This document shows, piece after piece, positions 19,447 through 29,044 of a DNA stretch of 64,000 nt. The position numbers and the translations under genes are program-made. The notes beneath the pieces were generated by a model that searched no databases, was not told where the DNA came from, and saw only the letters and a list, made by a program, of their open reading frames with translations. Source of the stretch: DATBVX01 sp963696675 (GTDB lineage Bacteria > Pseudomonadota > Gammaproteobacteria > Steroidobacterales > Steroidobacteraceae); contig CAVOLM010000044.1 in the NCBI GenBank assembly GCA_963696675.1, positions 35,478 through 99,477 on the forward strand, read 5' to 3'. Every line of letters starts with the position of its first letter. Position 1 is the stretch's first letter.

Positions 19447-20425
19447 CGAGACGTCGATGGCTGCTCGGCGCCGGCGCCGCCATCGCCACAATCAGAGCCT
19501 CCTCGGCTGCCAGCCGCGACTCGATCCTGACTGCGGCTGACGTTCACGTCGCCGGTTACCCCACGGTCGAGGCGATGCGCTGGATGGGCGAGACGATCGC
19601 GAGGGAAAGTGGCGGCCGCCTCGACCTGCACGTGTACCACTCCGGCCAGCTCGGCCGCGAGAACGACACCATCGACCTCGCGCGTTTTGGCGTCCTCGAC
19701 ATCACGCGCGTGAACATGGCGGCGCTCAACAATGCGTTCCCCGCGACGCGCGTCCTGTCGGCGCCGTACGTCTTCGACTCGACCGCTCACATGCGCCGGG
19801 CGCTCGATGGGCCGGTGGGGCGGGAGATCCTGCGCCGTTTCGAGACGCGGGATCTCATCGGCCTCGCCTTCTACGACTCGGGGGCGCGCTGCTTCTACAA
19901 CGTCCAGCGCCCGGTGCACGAACCTGCCGACCTGCACGGCCTGAAGCTCCGGGTTCCCCCCTCTGACATCTTCATCGCCCTCGGCCGCGCGCTCGGGGTC
20001 AACCCGACGCCGCTTTCGTACGGGGAGATTTATTCCGCGCTCCAGACCCACCTGATCGATGGGGCGGAGAACAACTGGATCACGTTCGACACCAGCCGCC
20101 ATTTCGAGGTCGCGCGCTTCTGGTCCCAATCCGAACATTCCTACTCGCCGGAAGCGTTGTTGATGTGCAGAAGCCGTTTCGACGCGCTTTCCGCCTGCGG
20201 ACCAGGCGTTGGTGCGCGCCGCCGCAACCCAGTCCGTCACGTACATGCGCGAGCTTTGGGACCAGGCGGAAGAGGCCTCCAGGGCGAAGGTGCATCGCGG
20301 CCGGCGTGCATGTGAACGAGGTGGATCGCGCCGCATTTCACAAGGCGACGGCGCATGTTCTCGAGGCCTACCTGCAGGACCCGGAGCTCGACGAGCTGTA
20401 CCGGGGCATTCGTTCAGCCGCATGA
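19440..20425 (+). CDS. dctP: TRAP transporter substrate-binding protein DctP, two frameshifts
   Basis: About 327 residues. GTG start at 19440. The signal MLTRRRWLLGAGAAIA has the RR pattern of a Tat signal. DctP-family features: GRLDLHVYHSGQLGRENDTI, DLHGLKLRVPPSDIF, PTPLSYGEIYSALQTHLIDG and AENNWITFDTSRHFEVARFW; the Arg in LKLRVP normally binds the substrate carboxylate. One-base insertions near 20195 and 20280 break the C-terminal helices (VRAAATQSVTYMRELWDQA, then VNEVDRAAFHKATAHVLEAY). Periplasmic receptor for an organic acid; position in the pectin region suggests a uronate or its oligomer. The stop overlaps the dctQ start (ATGA). Confidence 0.87.
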
Positions 20426-20937
20426 GCGCGGTGGAAAACCAGCCTGGCGCCGCGAGCAGCTGGGTGAGCGCCGGGTTAAGCATGCTGGCCCGGATCGCCG
20501 CTGTGATCGCTGGTGCGTCACTCGTCGGTATGGCGATCGTCGAGGGCTGGCAGGTCTATGCCCGCTATGTTCTGAACGACTCACCGAGCTGGACCGAGCC
20601 CGTGGCGCTCCTGCTCATGAGCACGGTGATGATGGTGGGAGCGGCGCTCGGCACCCGCAGTGATGCTCACTTCGGCTTCTTCATCGCGGTCGAGCACACC
20701 CCGGTCCGCCTGCGCCGCGTCCTGCTTGCCATTGCGCGGCTCATCGCAGCGGCCATCGGACTGATGCTTTCCGCGTGGGGCGGCCGGCTGCTCGTGGATG
20801 GCTGGAGTGTCCCGATGGCGGGTGCGCCGTTGCCGCAGGGAATAGTTTTCCTGCCGTTCTGCATCGGCGGCGTGCTGATCGTCGTGTTCGCGATCGAACG
20901 GCTGATCACCTCCCCAGCGTCGCGGACCGGAGCCTGA
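20422..20937 (+). CDS. dctQ: TRAP transporter small permease DctQ
   Basis: 171 residues, ATG at 20422 overlapping the dctP stop. Four membrane segments; the family signature is GWQVYARYVLNDSPSWTEP followed by ALLLMSTVMMVGAALGTRS and HFGFFIAVEH. DctQ pairs with DctM to form the inner-membrane part of a sodium-driven TRAP uptake system. Its stop is followed after two bases by the dctM start. Confidence 0.9.
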   Translation: MSAVENQPGAASSWVSAGLSMLARIAAVIAGASLVGMAIVEGWQVYARYVLNDSPSWTEPVALLLMSTVMMVGAALGTRSDAHFGFFIAVEHTPVRLRRVLLAIARLIAAAIGLMLSAWGGRLLVDGWSVPMAGAPLPQGIVFLPFCIGGVLIVVFAIERLITSPASRTGA

Positions 20938-20939
20938 CA

Positions 20940-22221
20940 GTGGCGACCGCAATCCTCTTTGTTGTGTTGCTGGTTCTGCTGGTGATGGGTGTGCCAGTCG
21001 CCTTCGCGCTGATCACGGCGGCGCTGGCGACGGTGCTGTACCTCGATCTGCCCGCGATCGTGATCGTACAGCAGACTGCGGCCGGCGCGAGCATCACTTC
21101 GCTGCTGGCCATCCCGCTGTTCATTTTCGCCGGCGAGATCATGATGCGCGGCGGCATCTCGGAGCGGCTGATCTCGTTCGCGTCATCGCTGGTCGGTCAC
21201 CTGCGCGGCGGTCTCGGCCAGGTGAGCGTGCTGTCGTCGCTGTTCTTCGGTGGCGTATCGGGCTCGGCGATCGCCGATGTTTCAGCAATCGGCGGCACGA
21301 TGATCCCGCAGATGGTGAAGCGCGGTTTCGATCGTGACTTCGCCGTCAACGTGTCGATCTCCGCCGCGGTCGTCGCGTTGCTGGTGCCGCCATCGCACAA
21401 CCTGATCCTGTATTCGGCCGCGGCGGGCGGATCGATCTCGATTGCGGACTTGTTTGCCGCCGGCATCATGCCGGCGCTGCTGCTCACCGCGGTGCTGATG
21501 GTGACCGGCTGGGTAATCGCGAGCCGGCGCGACTACGCCGTGGAGCCATTTCCCGGCTTCAAGGCTGTACTGGCGCCGTTTCGTTGCAGCGCTCCCCGGA
21601 TTGCTGCTGGTCGCGCTCATCTTTATCGGCATCCGCGCCGGAATCTTCACGGCCATCGAGAGCGCATCGATCGCCGTGATCTATGCCGTGCTGGTCGCAG
21701 GGCTCGTGTACCGGAACCTTTCGTGGCGGAACTTCCTCGAGACCTGTTCCGGTGCGATCCGCACGACGGGGCTCATTCTCTTCGTCATCGGCGCAGCGGC
21801 ATCATTCGGCTGGCTACTCGCGTACCTGCAGGTGCCCGCCGCCGCGGTCGAGTTTCTGTCTGGCTTCTCGCAGAACAAGAATCTCATCCTGCTGGTGATG
21901 GTGCTGACACTGCTCGCGCTCGGCACCTTCATGGATCTCGCGCCCCTCATCATCATCTGCACGCCGATCTTCCTGCCGATCGCCAAGGCGATTGGCGTCG
22001 ATCCGGTGCACTTCGGTGTGATCTTGATTCTCAAGGGCGGCATCGGCCTGATCACACCGCCCGTCGGCTCAGTGCTGTTCGTCGGCACCGCGATCGGGAA
22101 GATCAGCGTCACCGAAACGCTGCGCACGATCTGGCCGTTCTATCTCGCATCGCTCGCTGTTCTCTTCATCGTCACCTTCGTTCCGCCGATCTCGCTCTGG
22201 CTGCCAGCATTGCTCAAGTAG
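20940..22221 (+). CDS. dctM: TRAP transporter large permease DctM, one frameshift
   Basis: About 426 residues, GTG start at 20940. Twelve or so membrane segments; FFGGVSGSAIADVSAIGGTM and NLILYSAAAGGSISIADLF are DctM signatures, and GGIGLITPPVGSVLFVG ends the second half. A one-base insertion near 21585 separates the halves, with the second resuming at ALPGLLLVALIFIGIRAGIF. It forms the ion-coupled transport channel with DctQ. It is the last gene of the hydratase-dctPQM group. Confidence 0.9.
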
Positions 22222-22278
22222 CCCGCTTGGCTTGTTGATTGGGGAAAGGCGGGGCAGGATGGGTGAGAGGGGAGACGC

Positions 22279-22677
22279 ATGTTCGAAACGGTCAATTGGC
22301 TGGCAGTCGCCGTCGCCGCCCTGGCGACTTTTGTCATTGGCGCACCCTGGTATTCACCAGTGCTGTTTCTCAAACGCTGGCAGCGCGAGATGGGCGTCAC
22401 CGATATCAAGCCGGGCCATCCGCTGCGAGTTTTTGGTCTGGCATACCTCTTCAGCCTGATCGCCACAACCTGTCTGGCTGCGCTCCTAGGACCTGAGGCG
22501 AACGCGATCTCGGGACTCAAGATCGGCGCGATTGTGGGCGCCTGTTTTGTTGCCACGAGCTTCGGGGTCAATTACCAGTTCGCAAATCGCAGCTTCGCTG
22601 CTCTGCTCATCGATGGCGGCTATCACATCCTGCAGTTCGCAGCCTTCGGCCTGGTGCTTGGCGCCTGGCCCGGCTGA
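22279..22677 (+). CDS. DUF1761 membrane protein
   Basis: 132 residues with four membrane segments. The start MFETVNWLAVAVAALATFVIG and GAPWYSPVLFLKRWQREMG are typical of DUF1761, a family of small inner-membrane proteins of unknown function; the C-terminal IDGGYHILQFAAFGLVLG completes it. It lies 57 bases after dctM, with no sign of shared function. Confidence 0.85.
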   Translation: MFETVNWLAVAVAALATFVIGAPWYSPVLFLKRWQREMGVTDIKPGHPLRVFGLAYLFSLIATTCLAALLGPEANAISGLKIGAIVGACFVATSFGVNYQFANRSFAALLIDGGYHILQFAAFGLVLGAWPG

Positions 22678-22686
22678 GTCGACGGT

Positions 22687-23118
22687 ATGACGGCGCTGGA
22701 TATCGTCGGCACGTGGCAGCTCGCCTCAGTTTCGGCCACGACAGAGGCTGGCGCTGCTGTCGCCGCTCCGTTTGGCGCCAATCCGACAGGCCTGCTCATC
22801 TACACCATTGAAGGCCGGATGTCGGCGATCATCGGCCACGGCGGGCGAAAAGCACTCTCGATTGCAGACCGCATCTCCTCACCCGCAGAAGAAAGAGCCG
22901 CTGCGTTTTCGACGTTCATCGCGTACGCCGGACGCTACACGTTTTCCGAGGGCCGGGTGACTCATCATGTGGAACTCTCGCTGGTGCCGAACTGGGCGAA
23001 TACCGATGTCGTGCGCCTGGTTCGCTTCGACGGTGAGCGCATGATTCTGCGCACGCCACCAATATCGATCGGTGGAGTGAGTGAGATCGTGGACCTGGTC
23101 TGGAAGCGAGTCAGGTAG
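22687..23118 (+). CDS. lipocalin-like domain protein
   Basis: 143 residues starting MTALDIVGTWQLASVSATTE; GLLIYTIEGRMSAIIGHGGR and FSTFIAYAGRYTFSEGRVTH match the bacterial lipocalin-like domain (Lipocalin_5 type), a small cytosolic barrel of unknown ligand. It begins nine bases after the DUF1761 stop and is followed seven bases later by a VOC protein, so the three are probably one transcript. Confidence 0.82.
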   Translation: MTALDIVGTWQLASVSATTEAGAAVAAPFGANPTGLLIYTIEGRMSAIIGHGGRKALSIADRISSPAEERAAAFSTFIAYAGRYTFSEGRVTHHVELSLVPNWANTDVVRLVRFDGERMILRTPPISIGGVSEIVDLVWKRVR

Positions 23119-23125
23119 CCAGAAC

Positions 23126-23599
23126 ATGATTCAGGGCGCCCGTTACGTTCACACGAATCTCATCGCGCGCGACTGGCGATCGCTGGTGAATTTCTACGCA
23201 ACCGTGTTCGGTTGCGTATTCGTGCCGCCCGAACGCGATTTTTCGGGACCTGCGCTCGAAGCCGGCACTGGCGTCAAAGATTCCGACCTGCGCGGCATGC
23301 ACCTGCGTCTGCCCGGTTACGGGCCTGAGGGTCCGACGTTGGAGATCTTCAGTTACTCTCGCCTCGCGACAGGTCCGACTCCCGTTGTGAATCGGGCCGG
23401 GTTCGCGCACATTGCCTTTGAGGTCGCCTCCGTACCCGACGCGCAGCAAGCAGTGCTGGCAGCTGGCGGCGGTGTAGTCGGCGCAATAGTGACACTCACC
23501 ACCGCTGCCCGCCGGCGTGTCACGTGGTGCTACGTAACCGATCCCGAAGGGAACATCATCGAGCTGCAGTCCTGGACCGATGACCAGACAGGAGCCTAG
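23126..23599 (+). CDS. VOC/glyoxalase-fold protein
   Basis: 157 residues from the ATG at 23126 (MIQGARYVHTNLIARDWRSL). Two beta-alpha-beta-beta-beta modules: VHTNLIARDWRSLVNFYATV and GFAHIAFEVASVPDAQQAV, ending in YVTDPEGNIIELQSW with the usual metal-site Glu. His8, His107-region and Glu near the end could bind a metal. Substrate unknown. Four bases separate it from the DUF1272 gene. Confidence 0.85.
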   Translation: MIQGARYVHTNLIARDWRSLVNFYATVFGCVFVPPERDFSGPALEAGTGVKDSDLRGMHLRLPGYGPEGPTLEIFSYSRLATGPTPVVNRAGFAHIAFEVASVPDAQQAVLAAGGGVVGAIVTLTTAARRRVTWCYVTDPEGNIIELQSWTDDQTGA

Positions 23600-23603
23600 T
23601 CGC

Positions 23604-23852
23604 ATGCTGCAATTGAGACCCAACTGTGAATGTTGCGATCGTGACCTGCCGCCCGGATCTCACGAAGCGATGATCTGTTCCTTCGAGTGCACGTTCTGCC
23701 GCGCCTGCGCGGAAACGCGTTTGAGTGGCGAATGCCCCAATTGCGGCGGTGAGCTCGCGCCGCGGCCGACACGCGCCGAGCGCTTGCTTGCCAAGTACCC
23801 ACCTTCATCGGAACGGGTGCACGCGAAAAATCCTTGTCCAACTGCCTCTTAG
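23604..23852 (+). CDS. DUF1272 small zinc-ribbon protein
   Basis: 82 residues from the ATG at 23604, giving the family start MLQLRPNCECCDRDLPPGS. Cys pairs CECC, CSFECTFCRAC and CPNCGG form a treble-clef or ribbon zinc site. DUF1272 proteins are common and uncharacterised. The longer frame starting at 23580 would overlap the VOC gene and is not needed. Confidence 0.88.
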   Translation: MLQLRPNCECCDRDLPPGSHEAMICSFECTFCRACAETRLSGECPNCGGELAPRPTRAERLLAKYPPSSERVHAKNPCPTAS

Positions 23853-23868
23853 TTCCGCTTCACATCGC

Positions 23869-26167
23869 ATGAATCGTGTCGCTGTTGCAGCGCTGTCCCT
23901 TCTCGTCCTTGCGGGCTGTGAACGCGGCCGTGAAGAGAAGAGCGCGAATGCTCCCGCACCACCGGTCGCCGCGACATTCGTGGGTGGCGAGAAATGCGCG
24001 GCCTGCCACGCCCGGGAGACCGATCTCTGGCGACATTCACACCATGCACTCGCCATGCAGCCTGCCTCCGCGTCTACGGTCCTCGGTGATTTCGATAATG
24101 CGAGCTTCGTGAAAGATGGCGTCAAATCCAGCTTCTTCACACGCGAGGGGCACTACTACGTTCGAACCGACGGGCCCGACGGCAAGCTCGCGGACTTCGA
24201 GGTGACCTACACGTTCGGCGTGGAACCGCTGCAGCAGTACCTGATTCCGTTTCCGGACGGACGCATGCAGGCGCTCAGCATCGCCTGGGATGCGCGCGCC
24301 AAGGAGAAGGGTGGTCAGCGATGGTTCGACCTCTATCCGGGCGAGAAGATCAATCATCGCGACGTGCTGCACTGGACGCACCCGGCGCAGAACTGGAACC
24401 ACCAGTGCGCCGAATGCCATTCCACCAACCTCGAGAAGAACTACCACGCTGACACGCGCCGCTTCGACACGACGTGGAGCGATGTCAGCGTAGCGTGCGA
24501 GGCATGCCATGGCCCCGGCTCGCGGCACATCGCATGGGTGCAGAACGGCGGGGACAAGACGGCATCGGATCACGGGCTGGTGTTTCGGCTGGCCGATCAC
24601 GCGAGCGGTCTCTGGTCATTCAAGGATGGAGAGCCGATAGCAAAGCGTAATAAGCCGCTTGGCTCCCACGCGGAGGTGGAGACCTGCGCTCGCTGCCATT
24701 CGCGCCGCGCGCAGCTCTGGCCCGACTATCAGTACGGCGATGTGCTCGCCCAGACCCATCGTGTCGCGCTGCTCGATGCGGACCTCTATTTCGCGGACGG
24801 CCAGATGCACGACGAGGTCTACGAATACGGCTCGTTCCTGCAGAGCCGGATGTACGCCGCAGGAGTGACTTGCTCTGATTGTCACGAGCCCCACAGCTCG
24901 CAGCTCCGCGCGGCCGGCAACGCACTGTGCGCGCAGTGCCACCAGGCGGCACACTTCGACACGGCCGAGCATCATCACCATCCGCCGGGGAGCGCTGGAG
25001 CACAGTGCGTTGCCTGTCACATGCTCGAGCGCACGTACATGGTGGTCGACGGACGGCGGGATCATAGCTTTCGCGTGCCGCGGCCTGACTTGAGTGCAAG
25101 TCTCGGCACACCGAACACCTGCAATGGCTGCCACGCGCGCAACGACGCGCGCTGGGCCAGCGATGTGGTCGCCAAGTGGTTCCCAAATGGAAGGCACAAC
25201 TCTCCGCACTACGCTCAGGCCATCAATGCCGGACGCGAATCCGATGTGGACGCCGAGGGACTGTTACGGCTGACGGCGGAAGATGCGGGACAACCCGCGA
25301 TCGTACGCGCAACCGCACTCAACCTGATGGCTTCATACCTCAGTGCGAAATCGGTGACGACGATCCAGGGCGCGCTGCGGGATGCAGATCCTCTCGTGAG
25401 ACGCGCTGCGACCGAAAGTGCCGCGACACTTGAACCGCATAGTCGCGTTGCGTTGCTCGCCCCGCTCCTGGCAGATCCGCTTCGCACCGTGCGAATGCAG
25501 ACGCTGGATGCTTTGCTGGATGTACCCCGCACCGAGCTGCCGAAGGACGCGCAGCAGTCTTTCGACTCCGCGGTCGTAGAGCATCGTCGCATCGAGCTCG
25601 CGAACGCAGATCGTGCCGAGTCACAGGTGAACCTGGGATCGCTCGAAGCACGGCTCGGCAATCTGCCGGCGGCACAAGAGGCCTACGCTACCGCGATCGA
25701 GCTCGAGCCATCCTTCATTCCTGCCTACGTCAACCTGGCTGATCTTTATCGGACTCAGGGGCCGCGAGGACCAGGCCGAATCAATGCTCCGACAGGGAAT
25801 CACGATTCAGCCACGTGTCGCGGAGCTGCATCATGCGTTGGGACTCGCCCTCGTGCGTCAGCAGCGCTTGCCCGAAGCGGAGAAGGAACTGGCACTGGCA
25901 GCCGAGTTGCAACCGCAAAACGCCCGTTACGCGTACGTGCACGCTATTGCCTTGCATGCGCGTGGTGATGTGAAGGGCGCCCTCAAAGTACTGACGGCTG
26001 CCCAGCAGCGCCATCCCGCGAGCCGCGAGATCGTGACCGCACTCTTCCAGTACAGCATGGAGGGTGGAGATATGGATGGAGCACGACGCTGGGCGCAGCA
26101 ACTTGCGGTGCTGTTCCCGGATGACCCACAGGTCCAACAGCTGATGCAGCAGCTCGGCGGCCCGTGA
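23869..26167 (+). CDS. octaheme c-type cytochrome lipoprotein with HEAT and TPR repeats, one frameshift
   Basis: About 765 residues. The lipoprotein signal MNRVAVAALSLLVLAGC places Cys17 as the lipidated residue. Eight CxxCH heme sites follow: CAACH, CAECH, CEACH, CARCH, CSDCH, CAQCH, CVACH and CNGCH. Residues about 480-590 look like HEAT repeats (RATALNLMASYLSAKSVTTI, DPLVRRAATESAATLEP), and 590-760 are TPR repeats. An extra G in the GGGG near 25758 breaks the TPR part; reading resumes at REDQAESMLRQG. It is a periplasmic, membrane-anchored multiheme electron carrier of the cytochrome c554-like type. The partner is unknown. Its stop overlaps the sulfatase start by one base. Confidence 0.88.
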
Positions 26168-27621
26168 TGCACGCCCTACTGACCGTCGCCGTGGCGGCGC
26201 TCCTTGGCATTGGATGGCTTGCGCAGGCCACGGCGGCAGAGAGTAGCGCGCAAACCACGCCGCATCCGAATGTCGTTCTCATATTGGCGGACGATCTGGG
26301 CTATGGCGATCTCGGGAGCTACGGTGCGACCGACATCCGCACCCCAAACCTCGATCGTCTCGCTCGCGAGGGCGTGCGCCTGACCGATGCCTACGCGAAC
26401 GCTCCGGTGTGCACGCCGACACGTGCGGCACTCATCAGTGGGCGCTACCAGCAGCGCGCCGGCCTTGAATGGGTACTGACGATTCGGCCCGAGGATCAGG
26501 ACCGGGGATTACCTGTAACCGGTACTTCATTGCCTGCGTTCCTCGGCAAGCAGGGCTACATCACGGGCCTGAGCGGCAAGTGGCATCTCGGCCTGCGGCC
26601 AGAGTTCGGGCCGAATGCGCAGGGGTTCGACGAGTTCTTTGGCTTTCGCGCGGCGGCGCTCGATTACTACTCTCACACGCGTGGCGATGGAACGCCGGAT
26701 CTGTACGAGAACACGCAGCCGGTTGAGAGCACCCGATACCTGACCGATGACATCTCACAGCGGTCGGTGAACTTCATTGACCGTCATGCGGCGAGGCCCT
26801 TCTTCCTCGAAGTTGCCTACAACGCGCCGCATTGGCCGTTCCAGCCTCCCAATCTGCCCGCTTCCGATCGGCGGCGCCAGGGGCCGCCCCATCCCGAGGC
26901 GACGGACGATCGAAGCCTGGCGCAGATGCCGGATGATTCGCCACCTGCGACACGGGCCGAGTATGCACAGATGGTCGAACGTATGGACGCGGGTGTCGGT
27001 GCGATCCTGGAAGCTCTGGGTCGGCACGGCATCGCCCGCAATACGCTGGTCATCTTCACCAGCGACAACGGCGGCGAGTGGCTATCGCGTAACACGCCGT
27101 TCTTCCATCGCAAGGTTTCGTTATGGGAAGGCGGCATCCGCGTTCCGCTTCTCGTGCGTTGGCCGGCGAAACTGCCCGCCGGCAAGACCTCGGAGCAACC
27201 CGCCATCACGATGGATCTGAATGCGTCGATCCTTGCTGCGAGCGGCGCGACAACTCCTCCAGGCTATTTGCCGGACGGCATCGATCTCATGCCAAGCCTG
27301 GCCGGCGAAGTGCCTGTCGTCGAGCGGACCCTCTACTGGCGCCTCATTCGCCCTGAGCGCCAGCAGAAAGCGGTGCGCGCCGGGCAGTGGAAGCTGCTAG
27401 TCGATGGCGGTCAGTATTTCCTCTTCGACCTGAAGCACGATTCCGCCGAGCGCAACGATCTCGCGGGACAGCATCCGGAGACTGTATCGCGGCTGAAGGC
27501 TCTGCTCGCGGCTTGGGAAAGGGATGTCGACCGCGATGCTGCTGTCTCGAAACCTGGAGAACCCGGGAAGGTTCAGCGCAATACGCTGCGCACGTCCGCT
27601 GCCATTCCCAACCGGTCGTAA
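26167..27621 (+). CDS. secreted arylsulfatase-family sulfatase
   Basis: 484 residues from the ATG at 26167, overlapping the cytochrome stop; a GTG one codon upstream is also possible. Signal peptide in the first 24 residues. The start NVVLILADDLGYGDLGSYG has the metal-binding Asp pair, and VCTPTRAALISGRYQ contains the CxPxR site whose Cys (residue 82) is converted to formylglycine. GKWHLG and FTSDNGGE complete the type I sulfatase active site. Likely periplasmic; the substrate is a sulfate ester, possibly a sulfated polysaccharide. The maturation enzyme is not in the window. The 3' end overlaps the convergent uxuB-like gene by 49 bases. Confidence 0.92.
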   Translation: MHALLTVAVAALLGIGWLAQATAAESSAQTTPHPNVVLILADDLGYGDLGSYGATDIRTPNLDRLAREGVRLTDAYANAPVCTPTRAALISGRYQQRAGLEWVLTIRPEDQDRGLPVTGTSLPAFLGKQGYITGLSGKWHLGLRPEFGPNAQGFDEFFGFRAAALDYYSHTRGDGTPDLYENTQPVESTRYLTDDISQRSVNFIDRHAARPFFLEVAYNAPHWPFQPPNLPASDRRRQGPPHPEATDDRSLAQMPDDSPPATRAEYAQMVERMDAGVGAILEALGRHGIARNTLVIFTSDNGGEWLSRNTPFFHRKVSLWEGGIRVPLLVRWPAKLPAGKTSEQPAITMDLNASILAASGATTPPGYLPDGIDLMPSLAGEVPVVERTLYWRLIRPERQQKAVRAGQWKLLVDGGQYFLFDLKHDSAERNDLAGQHPETVSRLKALLAAWERDVDRDAAVSKPGEPGKVQRNTLRTSAAIPNRS

Positions 27622-29028
27622 GCGCGATTGAGCGCGATGACGAAGCGCCGCGCGCTGCGCAGCTCCTCCGGGAACACTGTCTCGAGTGCCAGGAAACGCG
27701 GCACGTCGCTGGCCGCGCTGTTGCGGCAGGCGAGGCCGATGTCGAAGAGTTGTTCTGCCAGGGGGTCGATGACGCGAATCGATTTCTGCGCGCGGGTGCG
27801 GACGAAATGCATCCACGCGGCCACCGGGGTGCACAGCCGATCGATCGGTCGGCCGACCGTCATGCTGTCGGCAATGGTGCCGAACAGGCGGAACGGCAAC
27901 TTCTGCGAGCCGTCCCAGGCGATCTGCGCGAGCGGATGGCGAATCTCCGGATTGCGGAAGCGATTGAGGATCGTATCGATGTACTGACGCAGATCGAGCC
28001 CGCGCGGCGCGACCACGCTCGGCAGGATGTCTTCCGTCATCAGCTTGCGGACAAACCCCGATAAGTTCGCGATCCTGCATCGCGTCCGACACCGTCTCGA
28101 TGCCGGCGAGCGACCCGAGGTACGCGAGCGAGGAATGCGCGCCATTGAGTAGGCGCAGCTTCGCGCGATCGTAGGCCCCGACGTCATCGGTCAAGGTCAC
28201 GCCGACGGACTGCAATGCGCTGAGATCGCTGCGTTCATCCTGTTCGATCACCCACTGCACGAAATTCTCGCGCTGCACCGGCCAGCGATCCTGCACGCCG
28301 AGCGCCCGGGCCACGCGTTCACGCAAAGCGTCGTTCGTCGCGGGCGTGATGCTGTCGATCATGGTGCGGGGGAAAGCCACCTGCGCTTCGATCCAGTCGG
28401 CGAGCCCCGCCTCGGTGCGACGCGCGAACTGCACCACGGCCCGGCGCAAGCGCTGACCGTTGTCGACCATGTTGTCGCAACTCACGACCACGAACGGTTC
28501 GATGCTTCGCATCGCGTCGTTGGCGAAGCGCCTCGACCAGGTATCCGATCAGTGTCGAGGGTGAATCGGGCGACTGCAGATCGTGGCGAATCTCCGGGTG
28601 TTCGAAATCGAGAGCTCCGCCGCGCCCAGGCAGTAGCCTTTCTCAGTGACAGTCGCCGTCACGATGCGTGTATCGGGCGCCAGCATGCGTGCGATCACCG
28701 CTGCGGGATCTTCAGGCGCAACCAGCACCTCGCGAAGCGCGCCGATGACGCGATACGAGCACTCCGTGTCGAGAATCGCAGTCGTATAGAGCCCATCCTG
28801 CGGCTTGAGCGCATCACGAACACCGGCACTGTGCAGCGCCACGGCGCAGATGCCCCAGCGCGGATCCTGGTGCAGCAGGTCGTCGAGGTAGTTCGCCTGG
28901 TGGACGCGGTGAAAGGCACCGGGCCCGAAATGCACGACGCCGGTGCGAACGGCGTTGAGATCGTACTCTGGAATGCGCACGCCACTTGGCAGGCGCGGCA
29001 ATTCGGCCCGAGAGAGATATGAAGTCAC
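27573..29028 (-). CDS. mannitol-dehydrogenase-family uronate reductase (UxuB-like), frameshifted
   Basis: About 485 codons, GTG start at 29028 (VTSYLSRAELPRLP). The N-terminal dinucleotide domain has VVHFGPGAFHRVHQ and NYLDDLL; the central part has FVVVSCDNMVDNG, QVAFPRTMIDSITPA and NGAHSSLAYLGSLAG, with the catalytic Lys of KLRLLNGAHS. Shifts near 28612, 28525 and 28060. The family holds fructuronate reductase (UxuB), tagaturonate reductase (UxaB) and mannitol dehydrogenase; the HFGxGxFHRxHQ start is the UxuB/mannitol type. It lies between the sulfatase and uxaA, transcribed with uxaA. In this setting it should supply altronate for UxaA, so a tagaturonate reductase role is possible. Confidence 0.82.
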
Positions 29029-29044
29029 GCGCTGCTTCGCGCAG

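Noticed and set aside
27573..27621. Programmed antisense overlap of sulfatase and uxuB-like 3' ends
   Set aside because: The last residues of both are poorly conserved and an undetected frameshift near either end would explain the overlap.
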